From the NCBI RefSeq assembly GCF_026344135.1, contig NZ_JAPKNA010000006.1, positions 212,736 through 276,735 of the forward strand: DNA of 64,000 bases, read 5' to 3'. The DNA comes from Alcaligenes parafaecalis (lineage in GTDB: Bacteria; Pseudomonadota; Gammaproteobacteria; Burkholderiales; Burkholderiaceae_B). The notes below the pieces were generated by a model, which was given only the letters and a program-made list of their open reading frames with translations, did not search any database and was not told the origin of the DNA. Positions 34,576 to 41,761 of the stretch are shown piece after piece. Positions within the stretch are counted from its first letter, which is position 1. Each line of letters opens with the position of its first letter. A program made the translations under genes and the position numbers.

Positions 34576-36081
34576 ATGACGCGTTCGTTTGAACTGGACA
34601 CCTTGAAGATGCGTCTTAACGATGACGAACTTCAATCCCTGGATCTTCACCAGCGCATTCAGCGTGCCTTGCGGGCACTGATTCTGGATGGTGCCCTGGG
34701 TCCGGGAGTCAAGCTGCCTGCCACGCGCTCCCTGGCCAAGTCCCTGAGCATGGCGCGCGATACGGTTGAAAATGCCTATGTCCAACTGCACCGCGACGGC
34801 TTTATCGTGCGGCGCGAAGGCTCGGGCAGCTATGTTTCCGAATCGGTAGGCACCGAGCTGCGTGGCAGCGCCTACCGCCGCATCAAGGCTCAGGATATGA
34901 AACGAAGCGTGATGGAACCGGGTACGGGCTTAAGCCGCCGGGGTCGCGCCGTGTTTGAAAGTGGTGGCATTGCCGACCAGCAGACCATCAAGGCCTTTGC
35001 CACGGGCCTGCCTGAAACCCGCAACTTCCCCACGGATGTCTGGGAACGCTTGCAGCGTCAGGCCATGAAAGACTTTCGAGCCAATATCCTGCTGCACGGT
35101 GATCCGCAAGGCACGGAGTCCCTGCGTAAAGCCATTGCTGTCTACCTGAATCTGGAGCGCGGAGCCAAAGTGTCTGCGGACCAGATCCTGATTCTGAGCA
35201 GCACGCGCCAAGCCCTGTTCCTGTGTGCTCAGTTGCTGGTGGATGCGGGCAAACCCATTCTGGTTGAAAACCCCGGCTACTTTGGTGCCCGCAAAGCTTT
35301 TGAAGCCGCCGAGGCCCGAGTTGTACCTATTGGTGTGGACGAACAAGGTCTGCGTACCGAGCTCTTGCATGAAGATCGCAGCGGAGCCAATTGCATTTAC
35401 GTCACACCTTCCCACCAATACCCCACCGGCGCGACCCTGTCCTTGGAACGCCGCCTGGAGCTGATACGCTGGGCCGCTGAAAATGGTCGCTGGATTCTGG
35501 AAGACGACTACGACAGCGAGTTTCACTACGACGGATTGCCGACCGCTTGTGTGCAGGGCCTGGATAAATACCAGCGCACGATTTACCTGGGCACCTTCAG
35601 TAAAACCCTTTATCCAGGGCTGCGCATGGGGTACATGGCCCTGCCACCCGAACTGGTCAAACCCTTCACCCAGGCGCGCAGCATCATGGATGGTCATACG
35701 CCACAAATCCTGCAACTGACGCTGGCACGTTTTATGGAAGACGGACACTACAACTCCCATATCCGCGCCATGCGCAAGCTGTATGCAGGACGACGGGAGA
35801 TCATGCTGGAAGCGATCGAACAGCATTTGCAAGGGATTGTCCGCGCTGCCCGCCCCGAAGGCGGTCTGCAAATCCCCTGCTTTCTGGAACCGGGCTGGTC
35901 CGAGGAACACACCCTGCGTCGTGCCTTGAGTGCGGGAGTACAACTGCCAGGCTTAAGTCGCCTGTACATCGGTGAAGAAAAACAACAGGGCTGGTTATTA
36001 GGTTATGCCTCACTGACCGCGTATGAGATCGAGTCCGCCATGTTGCGTCTAGCCAACGCCCTGCGTCAGGGCAAAGGCTAA
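34576..36081 (+). CDS. dnfR: MocR-family activator of the dnf cluster
   Basis: 501-residue MocR regulator: N-terminal GntR helix (LHQRIQRALRALILDGAL ... LPATRSLAKSLSMARDTVENAYVQLHRDGFIVRREGSGSYV, about 18-85) and a C-terminal aminotransferase-like domain with PLP lysine in GTFSKTLYPGLRMGY. Identified as dnfR by position between a SerC-like gene and an SHMT-like gene next to dnfABC. DnfR of A. faecalis JQ135 is reported as an activator of dnfABC binding TGGTCTGT. Matching half-sites occur upstream of dnfA, T2 and T1. Convergent with T2 (10 bp gap). Confidence 0.92.
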   Translation: MTRSFELDTLKMRLNDDELQSLDLHQRIQRALRALILDGALGPGVKLPATRSLAKSLSMARDTVENAYVQLHRDGFIVRREGSGSYVSESVGTELRGSAYRRIKAQDMKRSVMEPGTGLSRRGRAVFESGGIADQQTIKAFATGLPETRNFPTDVWERLQRQAMKDFRANILLHGDPQGTESLRKAIAVYLNLERGAKVSADQILILSSTRQALFLCAQLLVDAGKPILVENPGYFGARKAFEAAEARVVPIGVDEQGLRTELLHEDRSGANCIYVTPSHQYPTGATLSLERRLELIRWAAENGRWILEDDYDSEFHYDGLPTACVQGLDKYQRTIYLGTFSKTLYPGLRMGYMALPPELVKPFTQARSIMDGHTPQILQLTLARFMEDGHYNSHIRAMRKLYAGRREIMLEAIEQHLQGIVRAARPEGGLQIPCFLEPGWSEEHTLRRALSAGVQLPGLSRLYIGEEKQQGWLLGYASLTAYEIESAMLRLANALRQGKG

Positions 36082-36091
36082 GTGGGGGCAA

Positions 36092-37387
36092 TCAGTACAT
36101 CAAGGGGTATCGCCGGTTCAGGTCGGTGACCCCTTCCAGAATGGCATTTTCGGTTCGTGGATTGCGCGCCCCACTGCGCACCCCACCCAGCAAAGCCAAA
36201 ATCATGTCGCCAATTTCCTTGAAGTCGTCTTCGCCCAAACCGCGAGTCGTACAGGCAGCACTTCCTACGCGGATACCGGAGTAAGCACCACTTATTTGCT
36301 CGTAAGGCACCCGGTGTTTGCTAAGGCTGATGCCTAGCTGGGTTAATACCCGCTCCACCAAGGGGCCGGACAACTCCCAGGGGCGCAAATCCACCACCCC
36401 AAAATGACAATCCGTCCCGCCTGACACCACGGTCAACCCCCCTTCAGACAGACGTCGGCACAGACTGCGAGCATTAACAATAACGGACTGGGCGTAGGCT
36501 TTATAAGACGGGCTCATGGCTTCACCCAACGCCACCGCTTTGGCCGCCATGATGTTCAGCAAAGGTCCACCTTGCAGCCCTGGATACACAGCCTGATTCA
36601 AGCGCTCTGCCAGCTTGGGCTCGTTGCACAAGATAATGCCGCCACGCGGGCCCCGTAAGGTCCCATGTGTGGAAAACGTAGTGACGTGCGCATGTTTGAC
36701 TGGCGACTCCATCAGGCCCGCCGCAACCAGCCCGGCGCTATGGGCCAAATCCACCATCAGGTACGCGTTGACCTCGTTGGCGATTTGCCGGAATTCTGCA
36801 AAATTGGGCGTGCGTGAGTAGGACGAGCCCCCGGCAATAATCAGCCGTGGGCGCTCCTTGTGGGCCAAGGCGCGCACCTGATCCATGTCTACCCATTGCG
36901 TTTGGCGATCCACCCCATAGGAGCAGGTCTGAAACCAACGCCCCGACACATTGAAGTGCGAGCCGTGGCTAAGATGGCCACCCGCACATTGATCCAAGGA
37001 CAGGATCGTGTCACCTGGCGAGAGCAAGGCCAGGTACACCGCCAGATTGGCCTGACTACCCGAATGAGCCTGCACATTCGCATAGGCCGCCTCAAAGACA
37101 GACTTGGCCCGTTCAATAGCCAGCTCTTCAGTCTGATCTGCCTGTTCGCACCCGCCGTAAATCCGGTGTCCCGGATAGCCTTGCGCCTGCTTGTTGCTCA
37201 GCAGGGAACCCTGTACATCCAGGACAGCACGGCTCAGGTAATTCTCGGAAGCGATCAGCTCAATGGTGTGTTGTTGACGACGCCGCTCGGCTTCGATGAT
37301 GTCCCAAAGATTGCGATCGCTTTGCTGTAGAAATTGCGAACCCACCAGAGGCAGGTGGGGGGTGTCGCCACCGGCAAGACTCTTCAT
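36092..37387 (-). CDS. dnfT2: SHMT-like protein lacking the PLP lysine (position of dnfT2)
   Basis: 431-residue homologue of serine hydroxymethyltransferase. The scaffold is well kept (IELIASENY, GYPGHRIYGGCEQAD, DLAHSAGLVAAG, LRGPRGG, YSGIRVGSAACTTRG), but key catalytic residues are changed relative to GlyA in this window: THKT becomes THGT (Gly242 instead of the PLP lysine), and NKYAEGYP becomes NKQAQGYP (Gln67 and Gln69 instead of the active-site Tyr and Glu). Asp and His of the PLP pocket and the substrate Arg remain. It cannot form the normal internal aldimine. AGGA precedes the start. Divergent from dnfABCD, convergent with dnfR; two DnfR-like sites face it. Confidence 0.85.
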   Translation of the reverse strand: MKSLAGGDTPHLPLVGSQFLQQSDRNLWDIIEAERRRQQHTIELIASENYLSRAVLDVQGSLLSNKQAQGYPGHRIYGGCEQADQTEELAIERAKSVFEAAYANVQAHSGSQANLAVYLALLSPGDTILSLDQCAGGHLSHGSHFNVSGRWFQTCSYGVDRQTQWVDMDQVRALAHKERPRLIIAGGSSYSRTPNFAEFRQIANEVNAYLMVDLAHSAGLVAAGLMESPVKHAHVTTFSTHGTLRGPRGGIILCNEPKLAERLNQAVYPGLQGGPLLNIMAAKAVALGEAMSPSYKAYAQSVIVNARSLCRRLSEGGLTVVSGGTDCHFGVVDLRPWELSGPLVERVLTQLGISLSKHRVPYEQISGAYSGIRVGSAACTTRGLGEDDFKEIGDMILALLGGVRSGARNPRTENAILEGVTDLNRRYPLMY

Positions 37388-37520
37388 GGGAGTTCCTGTT
37401 TAGATATTGGCCGCTTCAAGGTCGTGGCCATTATTCAGGCACGAAGCAAAAGCGCGGCCCTTGGCCTGACGATTCCAAGGGCGAAAGATAAACATCCTAT
37501 TCTGTTTATCGCCCTATCAA

Positions 37521-37551
37521 ACAGTCCATTAAAAGTTAATTCACCAGACCA
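37521..37551 (-). promoter_or_regulatory. DnfR-like site pair facing dnfT2
   Basis: On the minus strand TGGTCTGG (37551-37544) and TGGACTGT (37528-37521), each 7 of 8 to TGGTCTGT, start 23 nt apart, about 130 bases above the T2 start. Confidence 0.6.
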
Positions 37552-37682
37552 CTTTTAATTATTGTTATTTGAATAAATATTCAAAGCATAAAACAATCAA
37601 AACCCGCTAAAACACAGGGCGAAAGCCAATTCCGATAAATTCACTCAAGAATTAAAACGGAGATCATAAATTTATTATCAAG

Positions 37683-37713
37683 TGGTCTGTTAAATGATCT
37701 TGAAATGGTCTGT
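37683..37713 (+). promoter_or_regulatory. DnfR site pair upstream of dnfA
   Basis: Two perfect copies of TGGTCTGT, at 37683-37690 and 37706-37713, start 23 nt apart (15-base spacer). This is the motif reported for DnfR. TTGAAA at 37700-37705, directly before the second copy, could be a -35 element with a poor -10 near 37723, as expected for an activator-dependent promoter; that part is tentative. Confidence 0.85.
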
Positions 37714-37900
37714 CATTTATTGTCATAGGATCATTAGAATGCAGCCAACGAATACTCAACACCCATACTTCTAAACGCTCAAGCAGATTATCACTTTTTT
37801 CAATCTGCAAACGAAAAAAACATCCCCAGTTTTCCCATGACTACAGGAAACGCCATTGCTTTAACGGCAGTTCAACCACGCTGATCCCCCAAGCCTCAAG

Positions 37901-37923
37901 AAACCCGGCAACGGGGTTTTTTT
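37901..37923 (+). terminator. Intrinsic terminator inside the dnfA leader
   Basis: AAACCC pairs with GGGTTT through a GGCAACG loop, followed by a run of T (37917-37923). It sits downstream of the DnfR sites and 130 bases before dnfA, on the coding strand, so transcripts starting at the DnfR sites must pass it. This suggests attenuation, or that a second promoter lies downstream. Confidence 0.65.
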
Positions 37924-38004
37924 GGTCCTTATTCTACGAAATCAGCACATTCTTTTAAGCCTGCGAATTTCCATTTGGAAATAAAGATGGGTGGAATAAC
38001 GAAA

Positions 38005-38029
38005 CGATCTGTTCATTTCGAACAGATCG
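38005..38029 (+). promoter_or_regulatory. 10-bp hairpin just above the dnfA start
   Basis: A perfect inverted repeat CGATCTGTTC (38005-38014) / GAACAGATCG (38020-38029) with a 5-base loop, 13 bases upstream of the AAGGAAG ribosome site. It could be an mRNA structure affecting translation or stability, or an operator. Confidence 0.55.
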
Positions 38030-38055
38030 CACTCAACACAGCAAGGAAGTTTGAA

Positions 38056-39009
38056 ATGACAATCAAAAGCTACGAAACTGATGACGCCGTACGTAATATG
38101 CTGCAAAAGCTGTCTGTACTCTGGAAAAACCGGGCTGCCGTTAATCAGGAATTGCCTGATTACAACAATCTGGCTTTCGATGCCAACAAAGCAGACTTCA
38201 GCGAATGCTTATTGCCATTTCGCGAGCACCAGGCTTGGCTGGAAGCTCCTGAAGAATTGAAATCGCAATGCTTGTCCTACGCCTGGGGGATTTACAACCT
38301 CAAGACCATTTACGTTGAGTGCAACGTGGTCACGCCTTCCTGCGAAGACATCATCAAGACGCCACCACCCAGTGCCAACCGCAATTTGCTGCAAGACGTG
38401 ATGTCCCAGGCCTTGCTGGACGAAGCCCTGCACACTCGCATGTCGATTATGGCCTGCAACTACATCTACTCCATGCGTGGCCTGCAGCCCCTGGACTTCA
38501 CCAACTTCAACCTGGTGCAGTGGCGCAATGAAATCCTGAGCCACTGCGGTTCGGAATCCGAGCGTCGCCTGACCCGCTTTGCGATTGCCTGCGCCTCCGA
38601 GACCCTGATTACCGACTATCTGAAGACCATGGCCGAGGACAAGAGCATCCAGACCGTGTGCCATGAAGTCACCCGCACCCATGCCATGGACGAGTGGAGC
38701 CATTCCAGCGTGTTCAGCTTTGTGGCCTCTGACATCATTCACGGCCTGAGCCAGAAAGAGCGCGAGCATATGCGTGCCGTTATTTTGCGCACCGTAGAAA
38801 TGTTTGCCAACAATGAAATGGGCGCCTGGGAAAAAGTGTTCTCCATGGTGAACTTCCCCAATGCCCGCGACATTTTGCACGACACGGGCGACTCCAACGA
38901 AATTGGTGTGTACACCGGTTCGGTAGAAAGCCTGATCGAGCGCATTGGCCTGAACAGCAAATCCGGCAAGGCCCAGCCTGAAGCCGAGCAACAGGAGGCG
39001 CTGCAATGA
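38056..39009 (+). CDS. dnfA: Di-iron N-oxygenase of the AurF family (Dirammox oxygenase)
   Basis: 317-residue ferritin-like di-iron oxygenase. All seven AurF ligand positions are present at matching spacing: Glu88, Glu123-x2-His126, Glu182, His209-x3-Glu213-x2-His216. In Alcaligenes DnfA is required for oxidising ammonia-derived nitrogen through hydroxylamine to N2 in air. AAGGAAG lies before the ATG at 38056; an earlier in-frame ATG at 37975 would start above the hairpin and has no good ribosome site. Overlaps dnfB by ATGA. The partner DnfB supplies electrons (inference). Confidence 0.93.
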   Translation: MTIKSYETDDAVRNMLQKLSVLWKNRAAVNQELPDYNNLAFDANKADFSECLLPFREHQAWLEAPEELKSQCLSYAWGIYNLKTIYVECNVVTPSCEDIIKTPPPSANRNLLQDVMSQALLDEALHTRMSIMACNYIYSMRGLQPLDFTNFNLVQWRNEILSHCGSESERRLTRFAIACASETLITDYLKTMAEDKSIQTVCHEVTRTHAMDEWSHSSVFSFVASDIIHGLSQKEREHMRAVILRTVEMFANNEMGAWEKVFSMVNFPNARDILHDTGDSNEIGVYTGSVESLIERIGLNSKSGKAQPEAEQQEALQ

Positions 39010-40058
39010 CAGCCATGATTCAGGCGCGCTGCGAGACCGTTCGCCCAGAGGCCGGGAATGTCAAAGTTTTCACCTTGCGCGTGCAAAGTGGCCACTTTGA
39101 TTTCCTGCAGGGCCTGCAGGCGGGCAAGCATGTCGCCCTGAGCTACCCCGATACCGGCGGCACTCTTCAACAGCGTATGTATTCGATCACTCGTATGGCC
39201 GATCCAGACCTGATTGAAATTGCCGTTAAAGGATCGGGCCGCAATAGCGTCTCCGATCACTTGCACGCCACCTTGCGCGAGGGCATGAATGTGCCCCTGC
39301 AATATGTGGCGGGTGATATCTCGGTGGACTCTATTGTGGGTTACGAGCGTATCGCCATGATCGCAGGCGGCATTGGCATTACCCTGCCTATTGCCTTGCT
39401 GCGAGAACTGGCGGCGCGAGCCCAGGACGGCTTGCCAGTACCACAAGTACATTTGCTGCTCAGTATTGCCCGTATTGCCGACATTCCCTTTCTGCACGAA
39501 CTGCTGCAACTGGATCTGACCAGTAGCTGGTTCACGCTGACCGTGTTTGTCACGCAGGAAAAAATCCGCGATAGCGCTCATTTCAAAGTGGGTCGCCCCT
39601 CTTTTGAAAACCTGGAGCTCTTGAAGGACCCGCAGGCGGTGGTGATTTGTGGCAGCCACGGCTTTGCCCAGGCGCTGCGCGAATACACCATTCAGGCGCA
39701 CCCCATCTCGCATATGTTGATCGAGGCCTTTTCCCCGCCTGCCAAGTCCGGCGTGGAAATCCTGCCTGAAGCAGGCAGCGCTCCTTTGCAGATCAATGTA
39801 CGTACAACGGGGCAAACGCTGTCGCCCGAACCGGGCAGCAGCTTGCTGGAAATGCTGGAAGCGGGCGATGTGCCTATCCGCAGCCAGTGCCGTTCGGGTA
39901 TTTGCGGTGCGTGCCGGGTCCAGATCTCGGATGGCGAATACCGTTCCGAGCCGGACTTTTGCCTGAGCGATCAGGACAAAGCCCAGGGCCATGCGCTGGC
40001 GTGTTGCACCTTCCCCCTATCCGGTGCCATTAATGTAGACATCGGTACCACGAGCTGA
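39006..40058 (+). CDS. dnfB: FAD/NAD reductase with C-terminal 2Fe-2S ferredoxin
   Basis: 350-residue electron-transfer protein. FAD-binding Arg57-Met-Tyr-Ser, NAD-binding GGIGIT (121-126), and a plant-type 2Fe-2S domain with Cys295-x4-Cys300-x2-Cys303 and Cys333. The order (FAD, NAD, ferredoxin) is that of phthalate-dioxygenase-type reductases. It is translationally coupled to dnfA (ATGA overlap) and is the obvious electron donor to the di-iron centre. 32 bases separate it from dnfC. Confidence 0.93.
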   Translation: MTAMIQARCETVRPEAGNVKVFTLRVQSGHFDFLQGLQAGKHVALSYPDTGGTLQQRMYSITRMADPDLIEIAVKGSGRNSVSDHLHATLREGMNVPLQYVAGDISVDSIVGYERIAMIAGGIGITLPIALLRELAARAQDGLPVPQVHLLLSIARIADIPFLHELLQLDLTSSWFTLTVFVTQEKIRDSAHFKVGRPSFENLELLKDPQAVVICGSHGFAQALREYTIQAHPISHMLIEAFSPPAKSGVEILPEAGSAPLQINVRTTGQTLSPEPGSSLLEMLEAGDVPIRSQCRSGICGACRVQISDGEYRSEPDFCLSDQDKAQGHALACCTFPLSGAINVDIGTTS

Positions 40059-40090
40059 CATCCTTACCCTCTGGATTGAAAGAAACCCTT

Positions 40091-40813
40091 ATGAAGAAAG
40101 TCATCGCACTGCGTCATATCCATTTTGAAGACTTGGGCACACTGGAACCCGTTCTGCTCGAACAGGGCTACCAAGTTCAATACATTGACCCTTCCGTCGA
40201 GTCACTACGCCACGTAGATGAACAGGACGCTGACCTGCTGGTTGTATTGGGCGGGCCTATCGGCGCCTACGACGAAAAGATTTACCCTTTCCTAAGCGAT
40301 GAGCTGGAACTGATCAACAAGTTCTTGCTGGCTGGCAAACCCTTGCTGGGTGTTTGTCTGGGCGCACAATTGATTGCGCGCGCCCTGGGAGCCAATGTGT
40401 ACCCTCTGGGTGTCAAAGAAATTGGTTTTTCCCCCTTGAAACTGAGCGAAGCGGGCAAAGAATCGCCCCTGGCCGCCCTAAGCGGCATTCCGGTGCTGCA
40501 CTGGCACGGGGATCAGTTCGATATCCCGGACGGCGCCATTCACCTGGCCAGTACCGATGTGGGTCCGAACCAGGCTTTCTCTTTTGGCACACAGGTGTTG
40601 GGCCTGCAATTTCACCTGGAAGCTGACACCAGCAAACTGGAACGCTGGCTGGTGGGCCATGCTAACGAACTGGGCCAAGCCGATATCGATCCGCAAATGC
40701 TGCGTCTGGAAGCCATGGCGGTCCAAAAACGCCTGCACGCCGCCGCCGCAACCGTGCTGACTAGCTGGCTCAGTCAACTTAAACAAACCGATAAGGCCGA
40801 TTGCGCTGCATGA
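40091..40813 (+). CDS. dnfC: Class I glutamine amidotransferase-like protein
   Basis: 240-residue stand-alone GATase1. Nucleophile Cys89 in LLGVCLGAQL and the His175-x-Glu177 pair in LQFHLEAD form an intact triad, so glutaminase-type chemistry is expected. DnfC is one of the three genes genetically needed for Dirammox; its exact substrate is not obvious from the sequence. The ATG at 40091 is preferred over a TTG at 40076, although the ribosome site is weak. Overlaps dnfD by ATGA. Confidence 0.9.
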   Translation: MKKVIALRHIHFEDLGTLEPVLLEQGYQVQYIDPSVESLRHVDEQDADLLVVLGGPIGAYDEKIYPFLSDELELINKFLLAGKPLLGVCLGAQLIARALGANVYPLGVKEIGFSPLKLSEAGKESPLAALSGIPVLHWHGDQFDIPDGAIHLASTDVGPNQAFSFGTQVLGLQFHLEADTSKLERWLVGHANELGQADIDPQMLRLEAMAVQKRLHAAAATVLTSWLSQLKQTDKADCAA

Positions 40814-41676
40814 ACACAGCAGTAAGCTTCGTTGACCGGGAACGACATCCCTACCATGTGGATGTCGTTTCCATTCAGTCCCAAGTCGTCTACGGTCGGG
40901 TTGGCAACAATGTTGCTGGCCCGACCTTGCGTAGACACGGATTTAAAGTCGCTGCCGTTCCTACCGTGTTGCTCAGCAACAACCCGCAATATCCCACGGT
41001 GCATGGCGGTGCCGTACCCGACGAATGGCTGGAAGGCTTTCTGGACGACCTGGTGTTACGGGGCGCGCTGGACAAGGTACGGGCTGTCCTGGTGGGATAT
41101 CTGGGCAGCGCGAACCAGGCTGTCATCATTGCAAACTGGTTGAAAACGCTGTTACTGCAACACCCGGATATCCTGGTTATTGTGGACCCGGTCATTGGTG
41201 ATCTGGATGTAGGGGTCTATGTCGATCCGGCCCTGATCCAGACCTATCACAAAACCCTGCTGCCCCTGGCCACTGGCCTGACACCCAATAATTACGAACT
41301 GTCCCTGCTGACCCAACAGCCTTGCGACACCGTTGAAGCCAGCTCGGCTGCCGCGCACACCTTGCTCAATGGCCGTACCGAATGGGTCATTGCCACCAGT
41401 GCCGCCCCCGAGTCCTGGCAGGATGGCCAGATCAAATTATTAATGGCCCGCAAAGAGCCACGCGCCGACACCTTGCTTAGCCATCCCCGCGTGGATTGTG
41501 CTGCCAAAGGCACGGGTGACCTGTTTGCTTCCACCTTGCTGGCCCACCTGATTTTGGGCGCAGACCTGCATTCTGCGGTGCATACAGCCAGTGCCAGTGT
41601 CTTGCATCAATTGGAATTAACGCGTCAGGCCGGGCATCAGGAATTGATTTTGCCCATAGATCCTTTCCGAGCCTGA
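40810..41676 (+). CDS. dnfD: Pyridoxal kinase-like protein (PdxY/PdxK family)
   Basis: 288-residue ribokinase-fold protein. Opening SIQSQVVYGRVGNNVAGP and the catalytic GTGDLFASTLLAHL near residue 240 are typical of pyridoxal kinases. It would phosphorylate pyridoxal or a related vitamer. Start at 40810 overlaps dnfC by ATGA; a TTG at 40801 is less likely. Co-transcription with a di-iron oxygenase and proximity to two PLP-enzyme homologues suggest PLP supply or handling of a pyridoxal-nitrogen adduct; inference only. The symbol is by order in the Alcaligenes cluster, from memory. Confidence 0.85.
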   Translation: MNTAVSFVDRERHPYHVDVVSIQSQVVYGRVGNNVAGPTLRRHGFKVAAVPTVLLSNNPQYPTVHGGAVPDEWLEGFLDDLVLRGALDKVRAVLVGYLGSANQAVIIANWLKTLLLQHPDILVIVDPVIGDLDVGVYVDPALIQTYHKTLLPLATGLTPNNYELSLLTQQPCDTVEASSAAAHTLLNGRTEWVIATSAAPESWQDGQIKLLMARKEPRADTLLSHPRVDCAAKGTGDLFASTLLAHLILGADLHSAVHTASASVLHQLELTRQAGHQELILPIDPFRA

Positions 41677-41761
41677 GCAAATATTTCCTAATCTAACAAA
41701 CCTTTCAACAGGCGGCCGTTCTCGTTAAGCTGTGCGCTCTTAGTTACAAACGGAGCATGAC

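Larger units (their letters stand above)
37388..38055. other. Divergent control region of dnfT2 and dnfABCD
   Basis: 668 bases, AT-rich in its first 430. It contains paired DnfR-like half-sites facing each direction (37521-37551 and 37683-37713), a 7-bp inverted repeat GCAGATT 37783-37789 / AATCTGC 37802-37808, a terminator at 37901-37923 and a 10-bp hairpin at 38005-38029. The distance from the DnfR sites to the dnfA ATG (about 340 bases) implies a long untranslated leader. Confidence 0.75.

Noticed and set aside
36660..36690. Lysine loss in T2 considered as a sequencing error or frameshift
   Set aside because: The frame is intact on both sides (VTTFSTH before, TLRGPRGG after), the change from Lys to GGG needs at least two substitutions, and two other catalytic residues have changed as well.
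38056..39009. DnfA considered as ordinary ribonucleotide reductase R2 or ferritin
   Set aside because: The His-x3-Glu-x2-His ligand set and spacing match AurF, and length and context do not fit R2 or ferritin.
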